Below are positions 48,230 to 57,630 of a stretch of 64,000 nt of DNA, piece by piece (the first letter of the stretch is position 1; the number at the start of each line of letters is the position of its first letter). Made by a program: the position numbers and the translations under genes. The stretch comes from Terasakiella pusilla DSM 6293 (lineage in GTDB: Bacteria > Pseudomonadota > Alphaproteobacteria > Rhodospirillales > Terasakiellaceae), in the NCBI RefSeq assembly GCF_000688235.1, contig NZ_JHYO01000001.1:124001-188000 (forward strand), given 5' to 3'. Below the pieces are notes generated by a model. It did not search any database and was not told where the DNA came from. It was given only the letters and a program-made list of their open reading frames with translations.

Positions 48230-49027
48230 ATGACAGCCAAGTTGTACCAGATCACCGGACAGGGCGCCCCGCTTGTAATGCTTCACAGTTCCATGAGTTC
48301 TAAAAAACAATGGGCGGGACTTGCAGAACGCGTGTCATCCGACTTTACCTGTATCGCGATTGATTTGATCGGCTATGGCGCGGCCTCACTGCCAACAGAT
48401 CAAGACGGCTACAGCCTGCAAAGCGAGATCGACCATATTGACCAGATTCTGGCTGACGCTGGCCTCGACACATCAACGCCTGTTCATTTGATCGGACATT
48501 CTTTTGGCGGTGCTTGTGCCCTTTATTGGGCGCACCAAAACCCCGCGCGTGTCAAATCGATGCATTTGTTTGAACCCGTGGCTTTTCACCTGCTAGATCA
48601 TGACAGTGAAGGCTGGCAGGAAATTGCAAATGTGGTAAGCAACCTTGAAAGGTACATGGCCCAAGGGGACGAAACGGCAGCCTGCACCCACTTCATCAAT
48701 TACTGGTCCGGTGCCGGTGCCTTTGAAAGCTTCCCGCCCCATATCCAACAAGCCATGACCGCACAGGTGCCCAAAGTCATCCTTGATTTTGTCGGTATCC
48801 GAAACTGTACCCTCGACCTGTTGGACTACGCCGCTTTTGACTTTCCCATCAGTCTGATCAAGGGCAGCCGCAGCCCCATCGCCTCGCGCTCCGTTGCCAA
48901 GGCCCTGCAAACTGCCATAGCGCAAATCGACTTTAGCATCGTTGACTGCGGGCATATGGGACCGATCACCCACAGCCAACAGATCAACGATATCTGGGTA
49001 GAAAAGTTACACCAGCAAAAAGGCTAA
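48230..49027 (+). CDS. Alpha/beta hydrolase
   Basis: From MTAKLYQITGQGAPLVMLHSS (265 residues; an ATG 54 bases earlier is less well placed) the fold is evident: VMLHSSMSSKKQW near 16-28 (oxyanion), CIAIDLIGYGAA near 41-52, the nucleophile GHSFGGACALYWA near 87-99 and a catalytic His near the end in DCGHMGPITHS. Substrate is unknown; its family includes esterases, lactonases and C-C hydrolases. Monocistronic, followed by the convergent SGNH gene. Confidence 0.88.
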   Translation: MTAKLYQITGQGAPLVMLHSSMSSKKQWAGLAERVSSDFTCIAIDLIGYGAASLPTDQDGYSLQSEIDHIDQILADAGLDTSTPVHLIGHSFGGACALYWAHQNPARVKSMHLFEPVAFHLLDHDSEGWQEIANVVSNLERYMAQGDETAACTHFINYWSGAGAFESFPPHIQQAMTAQVPKVILDFVGIRNCTLDLLDYAAFDFPISLIKGSRSPIASRSVAKALQTAIAQIDFSIVDCGHMGPITHSQQINDIWVEKLHQQKG

Positions 49028-49034
49028 ACAGTCC

Positions 49035-50243
49035 TTACTTCAACAAGTCGAGCCTGTTTTTTGCCATCCAGTCCTGCATGGCTTGGGCAACAAAGGCATT
49101 GCCTGCTTCACGGATATGACCGTCTGCCAACCAATAGACCTCTTGATGTGGGTATTGAGTCTGCTTGGCGAAGACCTCCGACATATCAATGAAATCAATG
49201 TCTTTTTCGCGCAAAAAATCTTTCACTTGCGCAAAATAGGCTGTGTTTTGCCATTGATCCATCCGTGGAATCAACACAACAACCAGATTTGACGAGATCT
49301 GATCCGTATAAGCCTTAAAGGCTTCCAGCGCGGCCTTATTTTCATCGGCATTCGGGTTGTCTTTATAATAGACCTGATCGCCATCATCCAAAATCGGGGC
49401 GCTATAGATGCTAAACTGTGTCTGCGATGGATCGGGAGCTTGCGGCTTATCTTCGGTCAAACGCTTAAAGATATTGTATGTGACCGAATAGCGGCTGCCA
49501 AAGCTCACAGGTTTGTAATACAGATAATCCAGCAGTTTTAAGCGATCTTCTTCACTGCCAACCACTTTTTTATAGCGTTCTTTAAACCCTTCCACATCCG
49601 ATGGTTCGCGCACAAACCTGCCATCATCCTCCCGCTTTAGATTGACCGTATTCACCTGCCAGCCATACGCCACGGTGGAATGGGGATGAGCCAAATCATT
49701 CTGAATATCGTTGGGGAAATAACCGATAAATGTCAGGGTCGGATTGATACCAATTTGCCCGGCAAGATCTTGCAATTTATCAAGCTGGTGTTTTTGACCC
49801 GTGTGGGTCACCCCGCATTTTAAAACGTCTACATTTGCTTTGCCTTCCAGCAAAGTTGCAAACTTCAAACGATAAGGGGTGTAGCCCCATGTGTGGCTAT
49901 CCCCCGCCACATAGATATACGGGGCTTTAGGGTTTTGTTCGCGATCAAAGCAGCCCAGCTCATTTGACCAGATGGGATAGGCATGGCCCTGCACCACATG
50001 GATTTGCTTGCGCTGTCCGGGCGCAATGTCAAAACCACGTCGCGCATTTTCTTCAAAATAATCGTAGGGATAGCCGCCGCGCCCTTTGATTTTTGTCGCC
50101 TTTACACACTCATTGCAACGATAATAGGGCAGGTTTTTGGTCAGGCTGTCGGGTAGATATTTATAGGCCACCACATCAAATGCCACAATAAGCGCGATCA
50201 CAAGCAACAGATTGATAAAGATAATTTTGAACAGTTTCATCAC
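49035..50243 (-). CDS. Membrane-anchored SGNH-type protein
   Basis: The 402-residue product has an N-terminal signal anchor (about residues 5-25). It contains an SGNH block I, VAGDSHTWGYTP near 112-123, and a closing DGHIREAGN near 376-384, where the Asp-x-x-His of block V would be (here D-G-H). These features resemble AlgJ/AlgX-like and other acetyl-transferring SGNH proteins in periplasmic polysaccharide acetylation. Its divergence from an acyltransferase with an SGNH domain supports that role, but substrate and activity are inferred. Confidence 0.78.
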   Translation of the reverse strand: MMKLFKIIFINLLLVIALIVAFDVVAYKYLPDSLTKNLPYYRCNECVKATKIKGRGGYPYDYFEENARRGFDIAPGQRKQIHVVQGHAYPIWSNELGCFDREQNPKAPYIYVAGDSHTWGYTPYRLKFATLLEGKANVDVLKCGVTHTGQKHQLDKLQDLAGQIGINPTLTFIGYFPNDIQNDLAHPHSTVAYGWQVNTVNLKREDDGRFVREPSDVEGFKERYKKVVGSEEDRLKLLDYLYYKPVSFGSRYSVTYNIFKRLTEDKPQAPDPSQTQFSIYSAPILDDGDQVYYKDNPNADENKAALEAFKAYTDQISSNLVVVLIPRMDQWQNTAYFAQVKDFLREKDIDFIDMSEVFAKQTQYPHQEVYWLADGHIREAGNAFVAQAMQDWMAKNRLDLLK

Positions 50244-50310
50244 ATGCCCCGATTGAAAGAGAGTGTTGCGTAAATCTAGACAGACCGCCCTTGAATTGCG
50301 AGCCTAAATT

Positions 50311-50368
50311 TCTCGTCATAGGGGATAAAAACTTTTCTCCCTCACGAGAGATGTGTTAAATCCCCTAT
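50311..50368 (+). promoter_or_regulatory. Interleaved inverted repeats in the acyltransferase leader
   Basis: ATAGGGGAT (50318-50326) is mirrored by ATCCCCTAT (50360-50368), 42 bases centre to centre. TCTCGT (50311-50316) is complementary to ACGAGA (50344-50349) and would cross the first stem, as in a pseudoknot. The same symmetry could also be two half-sites four helical turns apart for a DNA-binding protein. Confidence 0.45.
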
Positions 50369-50392
50369 ACAAAATTTATCATGAGGAAAAAG

Positions 50393-52399
50393 ATGTCTTT
50401 GATCAAATACCGTCGAGATATTGATGGTTTGCGTGCCCTTGCCGTCCTGCCTGTTGTTTTTTTTCATGCAGGTATTGACGTCTTTTCCGGCGGATTTGTC
50501 GGGGTGGATATCTTTTTTGTCATCTCCGGCTTTTTGATCACCAGCATTCTACTCAAAGATATTCAAGCTGGTACTTTTAGCCTCAAAAACTTTTACGAGC
50601 GCCGCGCCAGACGTATTTTGCCAGCTCTTTTCCTTGTTTGCTTCCTCTCCTTTGCGGCTGGGGCATGGTTGCTGTTGCCCTTTGATTTTAATGATTTTTC
50701 CCAATCACTTTTAGCCACCCTCGGATTTGCCTCCAACATCCATTTTTATGGGGATATCGGCTATTTTGCAGGGCCTGCGGACTTTAAACCCCTACTGCAT
50801 ACATGGTCGCTGGCGGTAGAAGAACAGTTTTATATCTTCTTCCCGCTAATTCTCATAGCGCTCTACAAATTTTGCCCGCGCGCCCTAAAGGGGGCAGTGG
50901 TTGTCCTCTTGGTTATCTCCCTTAGTCTAAACCTCTGGGGAATCGAGCATAATGCCAAACTAACGTTCTATTTCCTGCATACACGGGCATGGGAGCTTCT
51001 GTTCGGAGCTATTCTTGCCCTTGGACTTTTACCTTCCCTACCCAGCCGCAGCTTACGTCAAGTCACATCCCTCATTGGGTTAGGACTGATCTTGTATGCA
51101 ACGTTCACCTTTACCCACCAAACCCTGTTCCCGGGCTATGCCGCAATCATTCCCGCCCTTGGCGCTTTGTTGCTCATCTGGTCCAACGACAAACAAGACA
51201 CCATCATTGCCGCAATCCTCAGCTGGCGTCCCTTTGTCTTTATTGGCCTGATTTCATATTCACTCTACCTGTGGCACTGGCCTGTTATTGTTTATACAAA
51301 GATCTACCTTGATCGCCCACTGGACCAAATGGCAATCGCCTTTGTCCTAGCGTTGAGTTTAATCGGGGCAACCCTGTCTTGGCGCTTTGTTGAACAAATC
51401 GTGCGACGCAAGCAAATCTGGCCGACCCGCAAGAGCCTCTCCTACGGCCTAGGGGGTGTGTTTGCTGGTATCCTTATCCTTGCGCTGACAACCGACCTGA
51501 CGGATGGTTTGCCCAACCGACTATCACCCACAGCCCTGACTTACCTCAGCGCCAGCAAAGACCTAAACCCGGACCTGGAAGAGTGCGACCGCATAGATGT
51601 TAAACGCATCAAAGAAGGTAGGCTCTGCCCCATGGGACCTTCGGATCAAGCGCCACGCTTTCTCCTCTGGGGCGACAGCCATGCCGATGCCATCATGCCC
51701 GGTATCAAAAAAATGGCCGAAGCCACCCAAATTGCCGGCTTGCACGCAAGTTTTAGCGATTGCCCGCCTTTGTTAGGGGTAATTCGCCCTGAAAAGACAT
51801 CCTCTTACCAATGCGCGCCCTTTAATCAGGCAATGTTTGATTTCCTGAAAAAAAGCGGCATTAAAACCCTGATCCTCGCTGCCCGCTGGAACGGTTACGC
51901 CCAAGGCGCCATGCCCGACAGCGTGGACAACACCACCTACATGCTGGTCGGCCTGCCACAAGATCGCGGTCGCAGCGTCACCAAAGCTGAAAGCAAAACC
52001 AACTTCAAGTACGGAATTGCACAAACTCTGCCTGCCCTACAAGAACTGGGCGTCAACATTTGGATTGTGGAACAAGCACCCGCCTATAAAAAACATTTGC
52101 CCAATGCCCTGACACGGGCAGAAATTGCTGGCAAATCCTTCTCGGCATTTACACAAGCTTTACCCAGTCACCAGGCGCGATCCAGCTTTGTGGCAGACGC
52201 ATTTGCGCCTTACCTAAACGACACGACACACTATCTTCGCCTCAGCGACACATTCTGTCCCCAAACAGAAGAAAATTGCCTTTTAACCCATGACGGGATA
52301 CCGCTTTATCGCGACAGTCATCACCTATCCGCCTATGGCTCACGTTGGGTAGCCGAGGCCTTCGGTCCGGTTTTCACATCCTTAAGGAACGTAGATTAA
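50393..52399 (+). CDS. OafA-type membrane acyltransferase with C-terminal SGNH domain
   Basis: The start MSLIKYRRDIDGLRALAV (ATG at 50393) has GAGGAAAAAG as ribosome-binding site; ATG at 50381 is in frame but less likely. Residues 1-360 are the acyltransferase-3 membrane domain with RRDIDGLRALAVLPVVFFHAG and RARRILPALF; conserved His and Arg are in place. The C-terminal 280 residues form an SGNH domain (LLWGDSHADAIMPG near 414-427 and DSHHLSAYGSRWVAE near 640-654). Such fusions O-acetylate surface polysaccharides. 668 residues is a typical length. Its 3' end overlaps the ChaA-like gene by 18 bases. Confidence 0.92.
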   Translation: MSLIKYRRDIDGLRALAVLPVVFFHAGIDVFSGGFVGVDIFFVISGFLITSILLKDIQAGTFSLKNFYERRARRILPALFLVCFLSFAAGAWLLLPFDFNDFSQSLLATLGFASNIHFYGDIGYFAGPADFKPLLHTWSLAVEEQFYIFFPLILIALYKFCPRALKGAVVVLLVISLSLNLWGIEHNAKLTFYFLHTRAWELLFGAILALGLLPSLPSRSLRQVTSLIGLGLILYATFTFTHQTLFPGYAAIIPALGALLLIWSNDKQDTIIAAILSWRPFVFIGLISYSLYLWHWPVIVYTKIYLDRPLDQMAIAFVLALSLIGATLSWRFVEQIVRRKQIWPTRKSLSYGLGGVFAGILILALTTDLTDGLPNRLSPTALTYLSASKDLNPDLEECDRIDVKRIKEGRLCPMGPSDQAPRFLLWGDSHADAIMPGIKKMAEATQIAGLHASFSDCPPLLGVIRPEKTSSYQCAPFNQAMFDFLKKSGIKTLILAARWNGYAQGAMPDSVDNTTYMLVGLPQDRGRSVTKAESKTNFKYGIAQTLPALQELGVNIWIVEQAPAYKKHLPNALTRAEIAGKSFSAFTQALPSHQARSSFVADAFAPYLNDTTHYLRLSDTFCPQTEENCLLTHDGIPLYRDSHHLSAYGSRWVAEAFGPVFTSLRNVD

Positions 52400-53491
52400 C
52401 AAGATATAGGTGATAAAGAGAACCAGATGAACAGCGCCGTGCAAGACCCCGGTGCGCGCCCCGCCGAAGGTGAGGGCGCTCATGAGTAAGGTTAAGAGCA
52501 GTAGGATCATCTGCACGCTGTCCAGCCCCAGGATCACTTTTTGATCCACGCTCAGGCCGATAAACAGCATGATCGGCACACTCAGGCCGATGGTGGCCAG
52601 CGCCGACCCCATCAACAGATTGACGGATCGTTGCAAGGCGTTTTTGCGTGCGGCATTCAGGGCGCTTAACCCTTCTGGCGTCAGGACAATCAGCGCAATG
52701 ATCACCCCGCCTAACGAGATTGGCAACTGGTGCTGAGACACGCCGAAATCAACAAAAACCGCCAGACGTTTAGATAAAAACACAATGACCAAAATGCTGG
52801 CAAACAGGACAAGGGCATGAAAAATGGTCGCCTTTAAGCTGGCCTGTTCCTGCCCTTCCTCGACCACGCTCGGCACTTCTGCCACCGGTTCCTGAAAATA
52901 GCCGCGATGACGAAAGGTCTGTACCGAAATGAACACGAAATAAAGCAGCACTGTCGCAATCGAGATCACCACCGATTGCGATGTTGAAAAGGTCGGATCA
53001 CTGGTCGAAACCGTAAAGCGCGGCAGAACAAGGGCAATGACAGCCAACGGAATGATAACCGCCAGAAACGCATTCGCACCCTGCAAATTATAAGACTGTT
53101 CCTTATGCATAAAGCCCCCGAGGAGCAGTGCAAGACCGACAAACCCGTTAAGGACAATCATCAGAACCGCCAACATAGTGTCACGCGTCAATGTGGGGGA
53201 GGCTTCCCCCGTCAACATGACCGTTGCGATCAAAGCAACTTCGATCCCCGTCACAGAGAAGGTGAGTAACAGCGTGCCATAAGGTTCCCCCAGACGGTGG
53301 GCGACTTTTTCTGCGTGGTGGACAACCCCAAAGGCGGCATAAAGCACTACCCCAAACAATCCAATAAAACCACCCGCTGCGACACTCGCGGACAACGGCC
53401 CCGTCAGATATCCATCCCCCCACGCCAAAAACAAACATAAAATCGTTAAAGACACGAGAAACGGGACACACTGACGGATCACTTGGGGCAT
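52382..53491 (-). CDS. chaA: ChaA-type calcium/proton antiporter
   Basis: The 369-residue protein has about 11 membrane segments arranged as two homologous halves. The first alpha-repeat has GEPYGTLLLTFSVTGIEVALIA near 68-89 with the conserved acidic Glu, the second LTPEGLSALNAARKN near 266-280. ChaA exchanges cytoplasmic Ca2+ (also Na+ or K+) for protons. A soluble acidic loop (PVAEVPSVVEEGQEQ) lies between the halves. Convergent with the acyltransferase. Confidence 0.9.
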   Translation of the reverse strand: MPQVIRQCVPFLVSLTILCLFLAWGDGYLTGPLSASVAAGGFIGLFGVVLYAAFGVVHHAEKVAHRLGEPYGTLLLTFSVTGIEVALIATVMLTGEASPTLTRDTMLAVLMIVLNGFVGLALLLGGFMHKEQSYNLQGANAFLAVIIPLAVIALVLPRFTVSTSDPTFSTSQSVVISIATVLLYFVFISVQTFRHRGYFQEPVAEVPSVVEEGQEQASLKATIFHALVLFASILVIVFLSKRLAVFVDFGVSQHQLPISLGGVIIALIVLTPEGLSALNAARKNALQRSVNLLMGSALATIGLSVPIMLFIGLSVDQKVILGLDSVQMILLLLTLLMSALTFGGARTGVLHGAVHLVLFITYILLIYVP

Positions 53492-53590
53492 AAAGGGAGG
53501 TCCAAAGATAAGAAATGAAAAACAGACGACTCTGTTATTAGTGACACAAAAACGCTTAATGTTTCATTTCACCAATTGAATATTTTATCT

Positions 53591-54283
53591 CTACAGCACC
53601 TGCAAACCGTAGGCCTGCAACAAATCAGATGCCTGATTCTTGGAGATAATGGCCCCTTTCAAAAGGCTTGCATCTTTCAATTCCAATCCACCTAAATCAC
53701 AAGACCGTAAATCCGCACCGCTAAATTTCGCGCCCCGAATATTGGCATTCCGCAGACGGCAGTCTTCAAAGACCGATTCGGTAAAATCACAGCCGCCCAA
53801 ATCCGCATCACTAAAATCCAGACCACAGACATGTTGTTTGCGAAAAGAAATCCCCTGCAGATTTGCCATCGCCAAAATGCAATGGCTGAAAGTAAGATCC
53901 AGCGCTTTACTTTTAAGGAAAGAGGCCCCAAGCAGCTTACAGTGCATGAACTGGGTTTGCGTAAGCTGTGCACCAACCCAGGCAGAGGAGGACAGATCAC
54001 ATCCTTCAAAGGTCGCATCCATCACACTGCTATATGACATATCCAACCCGTGAGCCTTGCATTTATACCAGTGGGAGTTATCCAACTGACAGCCCTTCAA
54101 TTCAGTTTCACGAAAGATGCCGTTTTCAAACCTAACGGTCCCGGCTTCCACATCCCGACAGACCATCCCCTCAAACGTACAGTCCTTAAAGATCAGGGTT
54201 TGGTCCTGATGTTCTTCCAAAAGCTGTTCAAACGCATCGGACATCGCGTGGTCAAAGGTAGTTGCATTGATTATTTTATCCAT
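53591..54283 (-). CDS. Pentapeptide-repeat protein
   Basis: The 230-residue protein is built of pentapeptide repeats (A-(D/N)-L-x-x like), for example FRETELKGCQLDNSHWYKC, DFSDADLGGCDFTESVFEDC and KFSGADLRSCDLGGLELKDASL (given in blocks), spaced every five residues from about residue 30 to 215. The N-terminal part is helical. Such proteins form right-handed quadrilateral beta-helices; some mimic DNA and shield gyrase, but nothing here indicates that. Single gene, divergent from a chemoreceptor. Confidence 0.93.
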   Translation of the reverse strand: MDKIINATTFDHAMSDAFEQLLEEHQDQTLIFKDCTFEGMVCRDVEAGTVRFENGIFRETELKGCQLDNSHWYKCKAHGLDMSYSSVMDATFEGCDLSSSAWVGAQLTQTQFMHCKLLGASFLKSKALDLTFSHCILAMANLQGISFRKQHVCGLDFSDADLGGCDFTESVFEDCRLRNANIRGAKFSGADLRSCDLGGLELKDASLLKGAIISKNQASDLLQAYGLQVL

Positions 54284-54448
54284 TTCATCCCCCGTCTTTT
54301 CGCCACCATACGGAGCAACAGACGCCCCAACAAATAATCAAAATCTATTAGTATAGATAAATTAATCAATTTTACAGATTTAACCTTTCTGCTTAACCTT
54401 GGGTTCACAGCCCCAATGCTGTGCGTTGTTATGAGAAAGGGAACGATC

Positions 54449-56149
54449 ATGCAGCTCAAAAATTTACGGATTACCGATCGACAAATATTAGGCTTCGGCA
54501 CTCTGCTGGTCCTGATGCTCGCCCTCAGTGTGATGGCTGTGTGGGAAATGAACAAGATTGAGGCAAATCTGACACGCATTAACGATGTCAACGCCGTCAA
54601 ACAACGTCATGCCATCAATTTCCGCGGGAGCGTCCATGACCGTGCCATTGCCGTGCGCGATGTCATCTTGCTGGATAAGGTCGATCAAATCGGCACCGTT
54701 CTTAATGAGATTGACCGATTAAAGAGCTTTTACCTGCAAGCGGATCAGGCCTTACAGGCGATGTTTCAAAGCCCGGACAATATGACCGAACAAGACTTGC
54801 GCTTATATCAGGCTATTCAATCCATAGCACAAGCGACCGATCCCCTCATTGATCAAACCATCGCCTTGCGTCAATCCGGTGCACTCAAAGACGCTCATGA
54901 TCTCTTGCTCACCCAGCTGCGTCCTGCGTTTGTCGATTGGTTGGCTGCCATTAATGCCTTTATTGATTTGCAGGAAGATAAAAACCAGACCATTGCCGCA
55001 AACACCCGCAGCACTGCACAGAACTTTGTCTCCCTTATGCTGGTGACACTGGCTGTTGCCTTGTTGATCGGTATTTCCTTTGCCATCTGGAATATCCGGT
55101 CGATTAAACCCTTGAAAACCGCCACAAAGGTTATGCTGCGACTGGCTGACAATGACCTGAACGTTGAAGTTCCAAACCTGACCAATAAAGACGAAGTTGG
55201 CGATATCATCGCGGCCCTGACCGTCTTTAAACAGAACGCCCAACATATGGAAGAAATGCGCCTTGAGCGCCACCAAGCCGAAGAAGATAACGCCAAGGCC
55301 CGCAAAGCCGAAATGGAACAGCTCGCCGCCAACTTTGAAAGTTCCGTCGGCAGCATTGTCCGGATCGTCGCCAAAGCGTCCGAACAGGTGCGGGACTCTG
55401 CTGACTTTTTGGTCACACAAGCCGATCAATCCAAAACGGCGTCCAAAGAGGCAAACGGTGCAAGCGAACAAGCCGCCGCCAACGTCAATGCCGTTGCAAC
55501 CACCCTGGAAGAAGTCAACCAATCCATCTCCGAGATTGTCAACCGCGTCACAGTCTCACGCGATATCGCCAGCCAAGCGGCCGATGAAGTCGCCCAAAGC
55601 AACGACAAGATTATGAGCCTGTCCCACTCCGCACAAAAAATCGGGGAAGTCGTGAAGTTGATCAGTGACATCGCCGATCAAACCAACCTGCTGGCCCTCA
55701 ATGCCACCATCGAGGCAGCGCGGGCGGGGGATGCCGGCAAAGGCTTTGCGGTTGTGGCTTCCGAAGTCAAAAATCTAGCCAACCAGACCAGCCTTGCAAC
55801 GAAGGACATCACCACACAAGTCAACGATATCCGCAACGCCACCGAAGATACGGTAAAGGCCATCGGTGATATTCACACCATCATCGAAAAGATGAACCAG
55901 AATACCGTCGTGGTCGCCAGCGCCGTCGACTCCCAAAAACAGGCAATCGATAATATCACCAGCCATGTCATCGAAGCCCGTGAGGTCAGCAGCTTGGCCC
56001 AAGCCAACATGCAGCAAGTCAATGAGGGGGCCGACCAGATCGAAGGTTCCGCCCTGAATATGAAAAACGCCGCCTCGCACCTGTCGCAACAATCAGGCGA
56101 TCTGCAACAACAGGCAAACGCCTTCATTCATCATGTGAGAGGGGTTTAA
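54449..56149 (+). CDS. Methyl-accepting chemotaxis protein
   Basis: The start at 54449 ([17 protein letters not shown]) has AAGGGA seven bases upstream; an earlier in-frame ATG at 54416 is less likely. The 566-residue receptor has a first helix near 14-33, a helical periplasmic sensor of about 150 residues, a second helix near 187-210, HAMP near 210-265, and a signalling tip [32 protein letters not shown] (given in blocks, near 405-437). No PilZ domain. It is a typical 4-helix-bundle chemoreceptor feeding CheA; the ligand is unknown. Terminator follows. Confidence 0.95.
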   Translation: MQLKNLRITDRQILGFGTLLVLMLALSVMAVWEMNKIEANLTRINDVNAVKQRHAINFRGSVHDRAIAVRDVILLDKVDQIGTVLNEIDRLKSFYLQADQALQAMFQSPDNMTEQDLRLYQAIQSIAQATDPLIDQTIALRQSGALKDAHDLLLTQLRPAFVDWLAAINAFIDLQEDKNQTIAANTRSTAQNFVSLMLVTLAVALLIGISFAIWNIRSIKPLKTATKVMLRLADNDLNVEVPNLTNKDEVGDIIAALTVFKQNAQHMEEMRLERHQAEEDNAKARKAEMEQLAANFESSVGSIVRIVAKASEQVRDSADFLVTQADQSKTASKEANGASEQAAANVNAVATTLEEVNQSISEIVNRVTVSRDIASQAADEVAQSNDKIMSLSHSAQKIGEVVKLISDIADQTNLLALNATIEAARAGDAGKGFAVVASEVKNLANQTSLATKDITTQVNDIRNATEDTVKAIGDIHTIIEKMNQNTVVVASAVDSQKQAIDNITSHVIEAREVSSLAQANMQQVNEGADQIEGSALNMKNAASHLSQQSGDLQQQANAFIHHVRGV

Positions 56150-56165
56150 AACGATCCTTACAGAC

Positions 56166-56199
56166 AAAAACGGCACCCAACCCGCATGGTGCCGTTTTT
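56166..56199 (+). terminator. Rho-independent terminator of the chemoreceptor gene
   Basis: AAAAACGGCACC (56166-56177) pairs perfectly with GGTGCCGTTTTT (56188-56199) around a 10-base loop, followed by further T. It begins 17 bases past the stop. Confidence 0.93.
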
Positions 56200-56292
56200 T
56201 TTGAGCTAAATCCCCCAATCCCCCTCACCCCACGCGCCGCAACAGCCGTGAAAAATGATCGAAACCGCGTTGAATACAGTTGAGCCCAGCCC

Positions 56293-56697
56293 TTACGTCG
56301 GGAGCTTCTCAAAAGATGGGACTTTATGTAAATCCTCATCCCACGACGCTTTCGAGCCGGTAAACAAATGGGCACTCGGCGTGATTTCAAGGGTACTATC
56401 CAGACTCCCTGCCGGAACGACCAGCCACTTGCCGTCGGCCTGCAAATTTGGCAACGGAGAACCACAGCTGCCGCAGAAACTCCGCTGATGGCGGGTATCC
56501 TTGAGCTGAAAAGTCTTCACCAACGTCTCACCGGACAGCCAGTTTAACGTGGCGCCCGGCGCAAACAGGTTCGCCGCATGGGCAGAGCCTGTGCCTTTTT
56601 GACAGCGCGAACAATGACAGAGGTAGAGTGCTTCGAAATCTCCTTCGATTTCAAACGTCACCTCACCACAAAGGCAGCTTCCCGTGTGTTTGGTCAC
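56293..56697 (-). CDS. GFA-family zinc-binding protein
   Basis: The 134-residue protein shows the Gfa cysteine pattern: SCLCGEVTFEIEG near residues 7-19, LCHCSRCQKGTGS near 31-43 and FCGSCGSPLPNL near 79-90, followed by the beta-sandwich end. The family includes glutathione-dependent formaldehyde-activating enzyme and relatives of CENP-V type, most of unknown substrate. Neighbour on the same strand, a small membrane protein, begins further upstream. Confidence 0.94.
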   Translation of the reverse strand: MTKHTGSCLCGEVTFEIEGDFEALYLCHCSRCQKGTGSAHAANLFAPGATLNWLSGETLVKTFQLKDTRHQRSFCGSCGSPLPNLQADGKWLVVPAGSLDSTLEITPSAHLFTGSKASWDEDLHKVPSFEKLPT

Positions 56698-56721
56698 TCA
56701 CTCACCCCCCATCCTGATTTT

Positions 56722-56970
56722 TTAAACAGCCGGATTGCGGTTTTGCATTTCAATCGTGAAGGCATGGCGGAAAAATCTAAATGCTGCCCAACAGGTCGTT
56801 GCAGCAATCACAACCTGAAACGACAGGTCCAGCCAATGTGGAAAAGCCATTTTATGGGCCAATGCCAGTTCAACACCCAGCAGCAAAGCACCCGCTTCGC
56901 CGACGATTAAAGCCGTTACAGACACTGCCGTAATCAAGGCCAGTAAAAATGCAGTTTTTGCAGCAGACAT
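56722..56970 (-). CDS. Small membrane protein of unknown function
   Basis: The 82-residue product is hydrophobic with two probable membrane segments near residues 6-36 (ALITAVSVTALIVGEAGALLLGVELAL) and 48-66 (LDLSFQVVIAATTCWAAFRF). No family is recognised. It lies upstream of the GFA gene with a 24-base gap and could be co-transcribed, and it is divergent from a MarR gene, 192 bases away, with which it may share a control region. Confidence 0.65.
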   Translation of the reverse strand: MSAAKTAFLLALITAVSVTALIVGEAGALLLGVELALAHKMAFPHWLDLSFQVVIAATTCWAAFRFFRHAFTIEMQNRNPAV

Positions 56971-57105
56971 ATCTTGTCACTCATCAAAGGGATCTGAGGA
57001 AATTCTCAGTTGATCCTAATTATGCCTAATCCATCCAAAAATCAAGTCTGCCCATCATTTCCCCCTCAACGATCAAACCTGTTTAAAGGTCAGGGAAGGA
57101 TCAGT

Positions 57106-57134
57106 TTGACAACTTATTTGTCATAATATACGAT
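57106..57134 (+). promoter_or_regulatory. Candidate promoter with overlapping MarR-type operator
   Basis: TTGACA (57106-57111) and TACGAT (57129-57134) are 17 bases apart, a plausible sigma-70 promoter for the marR gene. TGACAA-CTTAT-TTGTCA (57107-57123) overlaps the -35, so a bound repressor would block polymerase. GATCCTAAT occurs at 57012-57020 and 57132-57140 as a direct repeat. Confidence 0.6.
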
Positions 57135-57162
57135 CCTAATAATACCACACAAAAGGCCATCC

Positions 57163-57630
57163 ATGATGCACGACACCCGCAATGCAAAAGCTTCTTACGC
57201 CCTTATCCGGCTCTTGCGCCCGCTTTACAAACAGTTGGAAAAAGCCGTTCAGGAGCGCCTGAAACCCTATGGGCATTCCGTGATCGATCGTGCCGTCCTG
57301 GAAGCGCTACACCCTGATCACTCAAAGACGGTTCCACAGATCGCACACGAGCTCATGGTTGAACGGCAGTTCATTCAACGCACCGTAAACGAGCTGCGGT
57401 CAGAAGGCTGGGTGCGACGACTGACCAATCCCCATCACAAAAGATCCTTCCTCTTTCAACTGACCCCTTCAGGACGAGATCGAATCGAAGAGATTTTACA
57501 GGCCGAACATACCGTCTTGGCAGAGATCATGGGCGACATTCCACTTGACGATATACACACGGCCCGCACTGTCCTCCAACATCTCGCGACTTCTTTTACC
57601 CAACTCAACAAGGAAGCCTCCCATGACTAA
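57163..57630 (+). CDS. MarR-family transcriptional regulator
   Basis: The 155-residue protein has the MarR winged-helix fold: ASYALIRLLRPLYKQLEKAVQERLKPYG near residues 9-36 in blocks, the recognition region TVPQIAHELMVERQFIQRTVNELRSEGWVRR near 57-87, and the wing with NPHHKRSFLFQLTP near 89-102. It probably represses itself and the cysteine hydrolase it overlaps by eight bases. The inducing ligand may be a substrate of that hydrolase; that is inference. The 17-bp dyad at 57107-57123 is a likely operator. Confidence 0.92.
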   Translation: MMHDTRNAKASYALIRLLRPLYKQLEKAVQERLKPYGHSVIDRAVLEALHPDHSKTVPQIAHELMVERQFIQRTVNELRSEGWVRRLTNPHHKRSFLFQLTPSGRDRIEEILQAEHTVLAEIMGDIPLDDIHTARTVLQHLATSFTQLNKEASHD

